A stretch of 64,000 nucleotides of DNA from Hydractinia symbiolongicarpus. Taxonomy: Eukaryota > Cnidaria > Hydrozoa > Anthoathecata > Hydractiniidae. A program made the position numbers and the translations under genes. The notes under the pieces were generated by a model. The model was not told the DNA's origin. It saw only the letters and a program-made list of their open reading frames with translations, and searched no databases. Below are positions 12,881-25,690 of this stretch, in pieces. The stretch covers positions 28,081,501 to 28,145,500 of the forward strand of contig NC_079880.1 in NCBI RefSeq assembly GCF_029227915.1, read 5' to 3'. Position 1 is the stretch's first letter. Every line of letters begins with the position of its first letter.

Positions 12881-12909
12881 TTTGTATACTTTTGACTATA
12901 CGGGCCGAG

Positions 12910-13720
12910 TCCAGGATTTACGGGAAGTCACGGGTTTTCGTTTGAGGGCGATTAAACTTCTTATATTCAGCGTCTCATCAAAAATGAAAACATTTTTGAA
13001 AACTACAAGTCTCATGCGTTTTAGTGTTAAAAAAATAATATAAAAAATCGTTCGGAAAATGAGTTTACTCCCTGGGTACTTTCTTTGTATGCCTTTGACT
13101 ATACGGCCGAGTCTGGGGTTTACGGGAAATGGCGGGTTTTTGTTTGCCGGCGATTAAACTTCTTTTATTCAGCGTCTCATCAAAAATGAAAACATTTTTG
13201 AAAACTACAAGTCTCATGCGTTTTAGTGGTTAAAAGATAATTTAAAAAATCGTTTTGGAAATGAGTTTACTCACAGGGTACTTTCTTTGTATACTTTTGA
13301 CTATACGGGCCGAGTCCGGGATTTACGGGAAGTCGCGGGTTTTCGTTTGAGGGCGATTAAACTTCTTTTATTCAGCGTCTCATCAAAAATGAAAACATTT
13401 TTGAAAACTACAAGTCTCATGCGTTGTATTGGTGAAAAAATGGAATAGTGGAAATGAGTTTACTCCCTGGGTACTTTCTTTGTATACTTTTGACTATACG
13501 GGCCGAGTCCGGGTCTCACGGGAAGTCGCCGGTTTTCGTTTGCCGGCAATTAAACTTCTTTTACTCAGCGTTTCATCAAAAATGAAAACATTTTTAAAAA
13601 CTACAAGTCTCATGGGCTTTAGTGGTGAAAAGATAATTTAAAAAATCGTTTTGGAAATGAGTTTACTCACAGGGTACTTTCTTTGTATACATTCGACTAA
13701 ACGGGCTAAGCCCGGGGTTT
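12910..13720. repeat. Second copy of the 360-1,170 segment
   Basis: This copy carries the same string of rare variants as 360-1,170. In the middle (~13,290-13,405) it has a CTTTTGAC/CGAGTCC monomer with TTTGAGGGCG, where the first copy has CATTCGAC/CAAGCCC and a fixed CATTTCTAAAAAC. The monomer following the segment at ~13,725 already belongs to the 3,844-bp-lag duplication, so the two duplication systems abut here. Confidence 0.85.
13441..13451 (+). repeat. Junction of 10-bp-deleted monomer, copy 4
   Basis: This is the counterpart of copy 1 at a lag of 12,550 bp, with identical flanks including CCGGGTCTCACGGG downstream. Confidence 0.9.
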
Positions 13721-13724
13721 ACGG

Positions 13725-16700
13725 GAAATCGCGGATTTTCGTTTGCCGGCGATTAAACCTCTTTCATTAAGCGTCTCATCAAAAATGAAAACATTTTTGA
13801 AAACTACAAGTCTCATGCGTTGTAGTGGTGAAAAAATAATTTAAAAATTCGTTCGGAAAATGAGTTTACTCCCTGGGTACTTTCTTTGCATACTTTTGAC
13901 TATACGGGCCGAGTCCGGGGTTTACGGGAAATGGTGGGTTTTCGTTTGCCGGCGATTAAACTTCTTTTATTCAGCGTCTCATCAAAAATGAAAACATTTT
14001 TAAAAACTACAAGTCTCATGCGTTTTAGTGGTAAAAAGATAATTTAAAAAATCGTTTTGGAAATGAGTTTAATCACAGGGTGCTTCTTTGTATACATTCG
14101 ACTATACAGGCCAAGCCCGGAATTTACGGGAAATTACGGGTTTTCGTTTGCCGGCGATTAAACTTCTTTTATTCAGCGTCTCATCAAAAATGAAAACATT
14201 TTTGAGAACTACAAGTCTCATGCGTTGTAGCGGTGAAAAAGGTATTTAAAAAATCGTTAGCAACATAAGTTTACTCCCTGGGTACTTTCTTTGTATACTT
14301 TTGACTATACGGGCCGAGTCTGGGGTTCACGGGAAATGCCGGGTTTTCGTTTGCCGGCGATTAAACTTCTTTTATTCAGCGTCCCATCAAATATGGAAAC
14401 ATTTTTGAAAACTACAAGTCTCATGCTTTTTAGTGGTAAAAAAATAATATAAAAAATCGTTCGGAAAATGAGTTTACTCCCTGGGTACTTTCTTTGTATA
14501 CTTTTGACTATACGGGCCGAGTCCGGGATTTACGGGAAATCGCGGATTTTCGTTTGCCGGCGATTAAACCTCTTTCATTAAGCGTCTCATCAAAAATGAA
14601 AACATTTTTGAAAACTACAAGTCTCATGCGTTGTAGTGGTGAAAAAATAATTTAAAAAATCGTTCGGAAAATGAGTTTACTCCCTGGGTACTTTCTTTGC
14701 ATACTTTTGACTATACGGGCCGAGTCCGGGGTTTACGGGAAATGGCGGGTTTTCGTTTGCCGGCGATTAAACTTCTTTTATTCAGCGTCTCATCAAAAAT
14801 GAAAACATTTTTGAAAACTACAAGTCTCATGCGTTTTAGTGGTAAAAAGATAATTTAAAAAATCCTTTTGGAAATGAGTTTAATCACAGGGTACTTTCTT
14901 TTTTACATTCGACTATACAGGCCAATCCCAGGATTTACAGGAAATCGCGGGTTTTCGTTTGCCGGCGATTAAACTTCTTTTATTCAGCGTCTCATCAAAA
15001 ATGAAAACATTTTTGAGAACTACAAGTCTCATGCGTTGTAGCGGTGAAAAAATTATTTAAAAAATCGTTCGCAACATGAGTTTACTCCCTGGGTACTTTC
15101 TTTGTATACTTTTGACTATACGGGTCGAGTCCGGGGTTTACAGGAAATGCCGGGTTTTCGTTTGCCGGCGATTAAACTTCTTTTATTCAGCGTCCCATCA
15201 AATATGAAAACATTTTTGAAAACTACAAGTCTCATGCGTTTTAGTGGTAAAAAAATAATATAAAAAATCGTTCGGAAAATGAGTTTACTCCCTGGGTACT
15301 TTCTTTGTATACTTTTGACTATACGGGCCGAGTCCGGGGTTTACGGGAAATGGCGGGTTTTCGTTTGCCGGCGATTAAACTTCTTTTATTCAGCGTCTCA
15401 TCAAAAATGAAAACATTTTTAAAAACTACAAGTCTCATGCGTTTTAGTGGTGAAAAGATAATTTAAAAAATCGTTTTGGAAATGAGTTTACTCACAGGGT
15501 ACTTTCTTTGTATACATTCGACTATACAGGTCAAGCCCGGGATTTACGGGAAATCGCGGGTTTTTGTTTGCCGGCGATTAAACCACTTTCATTAAGCGTC
15601 TCATCAAAAATGAAAACATTTCTAAAAACTACAAGTCTCATGCGTTTTAGTGGTGAAAAAATAATTTAAAAAATCGTTCGGGAAATAAGTTTACTCCCTG
15701 GGTACTTTCTTTGTATACTTTTGACTATACGGGCCGAGTCCAGGATTTACGGGAAGTCACGGGTTTTCGTTTGAGGGCGATTAAACTTCTTTTATTCAGC
15801 GTCTCATCAAAAATGAAAACTTTTTTGAAAACTACAAGTCTCATGCGTTTTAGTGGTAAAAAGATAATATAAAAAATCGTTTTGGAAATGAGTTTACTCA
15901 CAGGGTACTTTCTTTGTATACATTCGACTATACAGGCCAAGCCCGGGATTTACGGGAAGTCGCGGGTTTTCGTTTGAGGGCGATTAAACTTTTTTTATTC
16001 AGCGTCTCATCAAAAATGAAAACATTTTTGAAAACTACAAGTCTCATGCGTTTTAGTGGTAAAAAGATAATATAAAAAATCGTTTTGGAAATGAGTTTAC
16101 TCACAGGGTACTTTCTTTGTATACATTCGACTATACGGGCCAAGCCCGGGATTTACGGGAAATCGCGGATTTTTGTTTGCCGGCGATTAAACCTCTTTCA
16201 TTAAGCGTCTCATCAAAAATGAAAACATTTTTGAAAACTACAAGTCTCATGCGTTGTAGTAGTGAAAAAATAATTTAAAAAATCGTTCGGAAAATGAGTT
16301 TACTCCCTGGGTACTTTCTTTGTATACTTTTGACTATACGGGCCGAGTCCGGGGTTTACGGGAAATGGCGGGTTTTCGTTTGCCGGCGATTAAACTTCTT
16401 CTATTCAGCGTCTCATCAAAAATGAAAACATTTTTGAAAACTACAAGTCTCATGCGTTTTAGTGGTGAAAAGATAATTTAAAAAATCGTTTTGGAAATGA
16501 GTTTACTCACAGGGTACTTTCTTTGTATACATTCGACTATACAGGTCAAGCCCGGGATTTACGGGAAATCGCGGGTTTTTGTTTGCCGGCGATTAAACCA
16601 CTTTCATTAAGCGTCTCATCAAAAATGAAAACATTTCTAAAAACTACAAGTCTCATGCGCTTTAGTGGTGAAAAAATAATTTAAAAAATCGTTCGGAAAT

Positions 16701-16725
16701 TGAGTTTACTCCCTGGGTACTTTCT
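13725..16725. repeat. Second copy of the 9,880-12,880 segment
   Basis: This copy follows the 12,910-13,720 segment directly. Differences from the first copy include ATTACGGG near 14,134, GTTAGCAACATAAG near 14,259 (for GTTCGCAACATAAG) and ACTTTTTTGAAAAC near 15,819. It contains the B-to-A order of the left-domain module: a TTCGCAACATGAG monomer followed by a TCCCATCAAATATG monomer. Confidence 0.88.
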
Positions 16726-18471
16726 TTGTATACTTTTGACTATACGGGCCGAGTCCAGGATTTACGGGAAGTCGCGGGTTTTCGTTTGAGAACGATTAAA
16801 CTTCTTTTATTCAGCGTCTCATCAAAAATGAAAACATTTTTGAAAACTACAAGTCTCATGCGTTGTAGTGGTGAAAAAATGGAATAGTGGAAATGAGTTT
16901 ACACCCTGGGTACTTTCTTTGTATACTTTTGACGATACGGGCTGAGCCCGGGATTTACGGGAAATGGCGGGTTTTCGTTTGCCGGCGATTAAACATCTTT
17001 TATTCTGCGTCTCATCAAAAATGAAAGCATTTTTGAAAAATACAAGTCTCATGCGTTTTAGTGGTGAAAAGATAATTTAAAAAATCGTTTTGGATATGAG
17101 TTTACTCACAGGGTACTTTCTTTTTGTACATTCGACTATACAGGCCAAGCCCGGGATTTACGGGAAATCGCGGGTTTTCGTTTGCCGGCGATTAAACCAC
17201 TTTCATTAAGCGTCTCATCAAAAATGAAAACATTTCTGAAAACTACAAGTCTCATGCGTTTTAGTGGTGAAAAAATAATTTAAAAAATCGTTCGGGAAAT
17301 GAGTTTACTCCCTGGGTACTTTCTTTGTATACTTTTGACTATACGGGCCGAGTCCGGGATTTACGGGAAGTCGCGGGTTTTCGTTTGAGGGCGATTAAAC
17401 TCCTTTTATTCAGCGTCTCATCAAAAATGAAAACATTTTTAAAAACTGCAAGTCTCATGGGCTTTAGTGGTGAATAAATAATTTAAAAAATCGTTTTGGA
17501 AATGAGTTTACTCACAGGGTACTTTCTTTTTATACATTCGACTATACAGGCCAAGCCCGGGATTTACGGGAAATTGCGGGTTTTCGTTTGCCGCCGATTT
17601 AACCACTTTCATTAAGCGTCTCATCAAAAATGAAAACATTTCTGAAAACTACAAGTCTCATGCGTTTTAGTGGTGAAAAGATAATTTAAAAAATCGTTTT
17701 GGAAATGAGTTTACTCACAGGGTACTTTCTTTTTATACATTCGACTATACAGGCCAAGCCCGGGATTTACGGGAAATTGCGGGTTTTCGTTTGCCGCCGA
17801 TTAAACCACTTTCCTTAAGCGTCTCATCAAAAATGAAAACATTTCTGAAAACTACAAGTCTCATGCGTTTTAGTAGTGAAAAAATAACTTAAAAAATCGT
17901 TCGGAAAATGAGTTTACTCCCTGGGTACTTTCTTTGTATACTTTTGACTATACGGGCCGAGTCCGGGGTTTACGGGAAAAGGCGGGTTTTCGTTTGCCGG
18001 CGATTAAACTTCTTTTATTCAGCGTCTCATCAAAAATGAAAACATTTTTGAAAACTACAAGTCTCATGCGATTTAGTGGTGAAAAGATAATTTAAAAAAT
18101 CGTTTTCGAAATGAGTTTACTCACAGGGTACTTTCTTTGTATACTTTTGACTATACGGGCCGAGTCCGGGATTTACGGGAAGTCGCGGGTTTTCGTTTGA
18201 GGGCGATTAAACTTCTTTTATTCAGCGTCTCATCAAAAATGAAAACATTTTTGAAAACTACAAGTCTGAAGCTTGTAGTGGTGAAAAAATAATTTAAAAA
18301 ATCGTTCGGAAAATGAGTTTACTCCCTGGGTACTTTCTTTGTATACTTTTGACTATACGGGCCGAGTCCGGGGTTTACAGGAAATGGCGGGTTTTCGTTT
18401 GCCGGCGATTAAACTTCTTTTATTCAGCGTCTCATCAAAAATGAAAACATTTTTGAAAACTACAAGTCTCA
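16281..18471. repeat. Second copy of the 6,970-9,160 segment
   Basis: It matches 6,970-9,160 with only scattered substitutions, for example CTTCTATTC for CTTTTATTC near 16,400, GGAAAAGGCGGG near 17,975 and GAAAAATAC near 17,034. It begins next to the end of the 3,844-bp-lag block, so the two long-lag duplications overlap at about 16.3-16.7 kb. Confidence 0.9.
16880..16890 (+). repeat. Junction of 10-bp-deleted monomer, copy 5
   Basis: This is the counterpart of copy 3 at a lag of 9,311 bp. It is the last copy seen; the variant is absent from 17 kb to the window end. Confidence 0.9.
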
Positions 18472-18869
18472 TGCGTTTTAGTGGTAAAAAGATAATTTAA
18501 AAAATCGCTTTGGAAATGAGTTTAATCACAGGGTACTTCTTTGTATACATTCGACTATACAGGCCAAGCCCGGGATTTACGGGAAATCGCGGGTTTTCGT
18601 TTGCCGGCGATTAAACTTCTTTTATTCAGCGTCTCATCAAAAATGAAAACATTTTTGAGAACTACAAGTCTCATGCGTTGTAGCGGTGAAAAAATTATTT
18701 AAAAAATCGTTTGCAACATGAGTTTACTCCCTGGGTACTTTCTTTGTATACTTTTGACTATACGGGCCGAGTCCGGGATTTACGGGAAATGGTGGGTTTT
18801 CGTTTGCCGGCGATTAAACATTTTTATTCTGCGTCTCATCAAAAATGAAAGCATTTTTGAAAACTACAA

Positions 18870-20780
18870 GTCTCATGCGTTTTAGTGGTGAAAAGATAAT
18901 TTAAAAAATCGTTTTGGAAATGAGTTTACTCACAGGGTACTTTCTTTTTATACATTTGACTATACAGGCCAAGCCCGGGATTTACGGGAAATCGCGGGTT
19001 TTCGTTTGCCGGCGATTAAACCACTTTCATTAAGCGTCTTATCAAAAATGAAAACATTTCTGAAAACTACAAGTCTCATGCGTTTTAGTGGTGAAAAAAT
19101 AATTTAAAAAATCGTTCGGGAAATGAGTTTACTCCCTGGGTACTTTCTTTGTATACTTTTGACTATACGGGCCGAGTCCGGGATTTACGGGAAGTAGCGG
19201 GTTTTCGTTTGAGGGCGATTAAACTCCTTTTATTCAGCGTCTCATCAAAAATGAAAACATTTTTAAAAACTGCAAGTCTCATGGGCTTTAGTGGTGAAAT
19301 AATAATTTAAAAAATCGTTTTGGAAATGAGTTTACTCACAGGGTACTTTCTTTTTATACATTTGACTATACAGGCCAAGCCCGGGATTTACGGGAAATTG
19401 CGGGTTTTCGTTTGCCGCTGATTAAACCACTTTCATTAAGCGTCTCATCAAAAATGAAAACATTTCTGAAAACTACAAGTCTCATGCGTTTTAGTGGTGA
19501 AAAGATAATTTAAAAAATCGTTTTGGAAATGAGTTTACTCACAGGGTACTTTCTTTTTATACATTTGACTATACAGGCCAAGCCCGGGATTTACGGGAAA
19601 TCGCGGGTTTTCGTTTGCCGGCGATTAAACCACTTTCATTAAGCGTCTTATCAAAAATGAAAACATTTCTGAAAACTACAAGTCTCATGCGTTTTAGTGG
19701 TGAAAAAATAATTTAAAAAATCGTTCGGGAAATGAGTTTACTCCCTGGGTACTTTCTTTGTATACTTTTGACTATACGGGCCGAGTCCGGGATTTACGGG
19801 AAGTAGCGGGTTTTCGTTTGAGGGCGATTAAACTCCTTTTATTCAGCGTCTCATCAAAAATGAAAACATTTTTAAAAACTGCAAGTCTCATGGGCTTTAG
19901 TGGTGAAATAATAATTTAAAAAATCGTTTTGGAAATGAGTTTACTCACAGGGTACTTTCTTTTTATACATTTGACTATACAGGCCAAGCCCGGGATTTAC
20001 GGGAAATTGCGGGTTTTCGTTTGCCGCTGATTAAACCACTTTCATTAAGCGTCTCATCAAAAATGAAAACATTTCTGAAAACTACAAGTCTCATGCGTTT
20101 TAGTGGTGAAAAGATAATTTAAAAAATCGTTTTGGAAATGAGTTTACTCACAGGGTACTTTCTTTTTATACATTTGACTATACAGGCCAAGCCCGGGATT
20201 TACGGGAAATCGCGGGTTTTCGTTTGCCGGCGATTAAACCACTTTCATTAAGCGTCTTATCAAAAATGAAAACATTTCTGAAAACTACAAGTCTCATGCG
20301 TTTTAGTGGTGAAAAAATAATTTAAAAAATCGTTCGGGAAATGAGTTTACTCCCTGGGTACTTTCTTTGTATACTTTTGACTATACGGGCCGAGTCCGGG
20401 ATTTACGGGAAGTAGCGGGTTTTCGTTTGAGGGCGATTAAACTCCTTTTATTCAGCGTCTCATCAAAAATGAAAACATTTTTAAAAACTGCAAGTCTCAT
20501 GGGCTTTAGTGGTGAAATAATAATTTAAAAAATCGTTTTGGAAATGAGTTTACTCACAGGGTACTTTCTTTTTATACATTTGACTATACAGGCCAAGCCC
20601 GGGATTTACGGGAAATTGCGGGTTTTCGTTTGCCGCTGATTAAACCTCTTTCATTAAGCGTCTCATCAAAAATGAAAACATTTCTGAAAACTACAAGTCT
20701 CATGCGTTTTAGTGGTGAAAAGATAATTTAAAAAATCGTTTTGGAAATGAGTTTACTCACAGGGTACTTTCTTTTTATAA
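18870..20780. repeat. 609-bp trimer higher-order repeat, about 3 copies
   Basis: The private variant GGGAAGTAGCGGG occurs at 19,191, 19,800 and 20,409, spaced exactly 609 bp (3 x 203). Each trimer has an A monomer with TTTGAGGGCGATTAAACTCC, a monomer with CATGGGCTTTAGTGGTGAAATAA, and B monomers with TTTTTATACATTTGAC. The third unit grades into the 13-mer block, where TTTTTATACATTTGAC becomes TTTTTATAAATTCGAC near 20,780. Confidence 0.92.
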
Positions 20781-23700
20781 ATTCGACTATACAGGCCAAG
20801 CCCGGGATTTACGGGAAATTGCGGGTTTTCGTTTGCCGCCGATTAAACCACTTTCCTTAAGCGTCTCATCAAAAATGAAAACATTTCTGAAAACTACAAG
20901 TCTCATGCGTTTTAGTAGTGAAAAAATAACTTAAAAAATCGTTCGGAAAATGAGTTTACTCACAGGGTTCTTTCTTTGTATACTTTTGACTATACGGGCC
21001 GAGTCCGGGATTTACGGGAAGTCGCAGGTTTTCGTTTGAGGGCGATTAAACTCCTTTTATTCAGCGTCTCATCAAAAATGAAAACATTTTTAAAAACTGC
21101 AAGTCTCATGGGCTTTAGTGGTGAAATAATAATTTAAAAAATCGTTTTGGAAATGAGTTTACTCACAGGGTACTTTCTTTTTATACATTCGACTATACAG
21201 GCCAAGCCCGGGATTAACGGGAAATTGCGGGTTTTCGTTTGCCGCCGATTAAACCACTTTCCTTAAGAGTCTCATCAAAAATGAAAACATTTCTGAAAAC
21301 TACAAGTCTCATGCGTTTTAGTAGTGAAAAAATAACTTAAAAATCGTTCGGAAAATGAGTTTACTCCCTGGGTACTTTCTTTGTTTACCTTTGACTATAC
21401 GGGCCGAGTCCAGGGTTTACTGGAAATGGCGGGTTTTCGTTTGCCGGCGATTAAACTTCTTTTATTCAGCGTCTCATCAAAAATGAAAACATTTTTGAAA
21501 ACTACAAGTCTCATGTGTTTTAGTGGTGAAAAGATAATTTAAAAAATCGTTTTGGAAATGAGTTTACTCACAGGGTACTTTCTTTGTATACTTTTGACTA
21601 TACGGGCCGAGTCCGGAATTTACGGGAAGTTGCGGGTTTTCGTTTGAGGGCGATTAAACTTCTTTTATTCAGCGTCTCATCAAAAATGAAAACATTTTTG
21701 AAAACTACAAGTCTCAAGCTTGTAGTGGTGAAAAAATAATTTAAAAAATCGTTCGGAAAATGAGTTTATTCCCTGGGTACTTTCTTTGTATACTTTTGAC
21801 TATACGGGCCGAGTCCGGGGTTTACGGGAAATGGCGGGTTTTCCTTTGCCGGCGATTAAACTTCTTTTATTCAGCGTCTCATCAAAAATGAAAACATTTT
21901 TGAAAACTACAAGTCTCATGCGTTGTAGTGGTGAAAAAATAATTTAAAAATTCGTTCGGAAAATGAGTTTACTCCCTGGGTACTTTCTTTGCATACTTTA
22001 GACTATACGGGCCGAGTCCGGGGTTTACGGGAAATGGCGGGTTTTCGTTTGCAGGCGATTAAACTTCTTTTATTCAGCGTCTCATCAAAAATGAAAACAT
22101 TTTTGAAAACTACAAGTCTCATGCGTTTTAGTGGTAAAAAGATAATTTAAAAAATCGTTTTGGAAATGAGTTTAATCACAGGGTACTTCTTTGTATACAT
22201 TCGACTATACAGGCCAAGCCCGGGATTTACGGGAAATCGCGGGTTTTCGTTTGCCGGCGATTAAACTTCTTTTATTCAGCGTCTCATCAAAAATGAAAAC
22301 ATTTTTGAGAACTACAAGTCTCATGCGTTGTAGTGGTGAAAAAATTATTTAAAAAATCGTTCGCAACATGAGTTTACTCCCTGGGTACTTTCTTTGTATA
22401 CTTTTGACTATACGGGCCGAGTCCGGGATTTACGGGAAATGGCGGGTTTTCGTGTGCCGGCGATTAAACATCTTTTATTCTGCGTCTCATCAAAAATGAA
22501 AGCATTTCTGAAAACTACAAGTCTCATGCGTTTTAGTAGTGAAAAAATAACTTAAAAAATCGTTCGGAAAATGAGTTTACTCACAGGGTACTTTCTTTGT
22601 ATACTTTTGACTATACGGGCCGAGTCCAGGGTTTACTGGAAATGGCGGGTTTTCGTTTGCCGGCGATTAAACTTCTTTTATTCAGCGTCTCATCAAAAAT
22701 GAAAACATTTTTGAAAACTACAAGTCTCATGCGTTTTAGTGGTGAAAAGATAATTTAAAAAATCGTTTTGGAAATGAGTTTACTCACAGGGTACTTTCTT
22801 TGTATACTTTTGACTATACGGACCGATTCCAGAATTTACGGGAAGTCGCGGGTTTTCGTTTGAGGGCGATTAAACTTCTTTTATTCAGCGTCTCATCAAA
22901 AATGAAAACATTTTTGAAAACTACAAGTCCCATGCGTTTTAGTGGTAAAAAGATAATTTAAAAAATCGTTTTGGAAATGAGTTTAATCACAGGGTACTTC
23001 TTTGTATACATTCGACTATACAGGCCAAGCCCGGGATTTACGGGAAATCGCGGGTTTTCGTTTGAGGGCCATTAAACTCCTTTTATTCAGCGTCTCATCA
23101 AAAATGAAAACATTTTTAAAAATTGCAAGTCTCATGGGCTTTAGTGGTGAAATAATAATTTAAAAAATCGTTTTGGAAATGAGTTTACTCACAGGGTACT
23201 TTCTTTTTATACATTTGACTATACAGGCCAAGCCCGGGATTTACGGGAAATTGCGGGTTTTCGTTTGCCGCTGATTAAACCACTTTCATTAAGCGTCTCA
23301 TCAAAAATGAAAACATTTCTGAAAACTACAAGTCTCATGCGTTTTAGTGGTGAAAAGATAATTTAAAAAATCGTTTTGGAAATGAGTTTACTCACAGGGT
23401 ACTTTCTTTTTATAAATTCGACTATACAGGCCAAGCCCGGGATTTACGGGAAATTGCGGGTTTTCGTTTGCCGCCGATTAAACCACTTTCCTTAAGCGTC
23501 TCATCAAAAATGAAAACATTTCTGAAAACTACAAGTCTCATGCGTTTTAGTAGTGAAAAAATAACTTAAAAAATCGTTCGGAAAATGAGTTTACTCACAG
23601 GGTTCTTTCTTTGTATACTTTTAACTATACTGGCCGAGTCCGGGATTTACGGGAAGTCGCAGGTTTTCGTTTGAGGGCGATTAAACTCCTTTTATTCAGC

Positions 23701-25690
23701 GTCTCATCAAAAATGAAAACATTTTTAAAAGCTGCAAGTCTCATGGGCTTTAGTGGTGAAATAATAATTTAAAAAATCGTTTTGGAAATGAGTTTACTCA
23801 CAGGGTACTTTCTTTTTATACATTCGACTATACAGGCCAAGCCCGGGATTTACGGGAAATTGCGGGTTTTCGTTTGCCGCCGATTAAACCACTTTCCTTA
23901 AGAGTCTCATCAAAAATGAAAACATTTCTGAAAACTACAAGTCTCATGCGTTTTAGTAGTGAAAAAATAACTTAAAAATCGTTCGGAAAATGAGTTTACT
24001 CCCTGGGTACTTTCTTTGTTTACCTTTGACTATACGGGCCGAGTCCAGGGTTTACTGGAAATGGCGGGTTTTCGTGTGCCGGCGATTAAACTTCTTTTAT
24101 TCAGCGTCTCATCAAAAATGAAAACATTTTTGAAAACTACAAGTCTCATGTGTTTTAGTGGTGAAAAGATAATTAAAAAAATCGTTTTCGAAATGAGTTT
24201 ACTCACAGGGTACTTTCTTTGTATACTTTTGACTATACGGGCCGAGTCCGGAATTTACGGTAAGTTGCGGGTTTTCGTTTGAGGGCGATTAAACTTCTTT
24301 TATTCAGCGTCTCATCAAAAATGAAAACATTTTTGAAAACTACAAGTCTCAAGCTTGTAGTGGTGAAAAAATAATTTAAAAAATCGTTCGGAAAATGAGT
24401 TTATTCCCTGGGTACTTTCTTTGTATACTTTTGACTATACGGGCCGAGTCCGGGGTTTACGGGAAATGGCGGGTTTTCGTTTGCCGGCGATTAAACTTCT
24501 TTTATTCAGCGTCTCATCAAAAATGAAAACATTTTTGAAAACTACAAGTCTCATGCGTTGTAGTGGTGAAAAAATAATTTAAAAATTCGTTCGGAAAATG
24601 AGTTTACTCCCTGGGTACTTTCTTTGCATACTTTAGACTATACGGGCCGAGTCCGGGGTTTACGGGAAATGGCGGGTTTTCGTTTGCCGGCGATTAAACT
24701 TCTTTTATTCAGCGTCTCATCAAAAATGAAAACATTTTTGAAAACTACAAGTCTCATGCGTTTTAGTGGTAAAAAGATAATTTAAAAAATCGTTTTGGAA
24801 ATGAGTTTAATCACAGGGTACTTCTTTGTATACATTCGACTATACAGGCCAAACCCGGGATTTACGGGAAATCGCGGGTTTTCGTTTGCCGGCGATTAAA
24901 CTTCTTTTATTCAGCGTCTCATCAAAAATGAAAACATTTTTGAGAACTACAAGTCTCATGCGTTGTAGTGGTGAAAAAATTATTTAAAAAATCGTTCGCA
25001 ACATGAGTTTACTCCCTGGGTACTTTCTTTGTATACTTTTGACTATACGGGCCGAGTCCGGGATTTACGGGAAATGGCGGGTTTTCGTGTGCCGGCGATT
25101 AAACATCTTTTATTCTGCGTCTCATCAAAAATGAAAGCATTTCTGAAAACTACAAGTCTCATGCGTTTTAGTAGTGAAAAAATAACTTAAAAAATCGTTC
25201 GGAAAATGAGTTTACTCACAGGGTACTTTCTTTGTATACTTTTGACTATACGGGCCGAGTCCAGGGTTTACTAGAAATGGCGGGTTTTCGTTTGCCGGCG
25301 ATTAAACTTCTTTTATTCAGCGTCTCATCAAAAATGAAAACATTTTTGAAAACTACAAGTCTCATGCGTTTTAGTGGTGAAAAGATAATTTAAAAAATCG
25401 TTTTGGAAATGAGTTTACTCACAGGGTACTTTCTTTGTATACTTTTGACTATACGGGCCGAGTCCAGAATTTACGGGAAGTCGCGGGTTTACGTTTGAGG
25501 GCGATTAAACTTCTTTTATTCAGCGTCTCATCAAAAATGAAAACATTTTTGAAAACTACAAGTCCCATGCGTTTTAGTGGTAAAAAGATAATTTAAAAAA
25601 TCGTTTTGGAAATGAGTTTAATCACAGGGTACTTCTTTGTATACATTCGACTATACAGGTCAAGCCCGGGATTTACGGGAAATCGCGGGT
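20420..25690. repeat. 2,635-bp 13-monomer higher-order repeat, two complete tandem copies
   Basis: Copy 1 (~20,420-23,055) and copy 2 (~23,055-25,690) match end to end. Anchors are CACAGGGTTC at 20,961 and 23,596, and CTTTAGACTATACGG at 21,996 and 24,631. The unit equals 13 x 203 minus 4 bp. I noted about fifteen differences, for example CGTTTGCC versus CGTGTGCC near 21,435/24,070 and CCAAGCCC versus CCAAACCC near 22,214/24,849. The seam falls in the TTTGAGGGC segment at the end of a monomer. Confidence 0.92.

Noticed and set aside
24349-24365. AAGCTT variant as an insertion scar or mobile-element end
   Set aside because: It is only a 1-bp-shorter substitution cluster. There is no target-site duplication or inserted sequence, and its copies are explained by segmental duplication.
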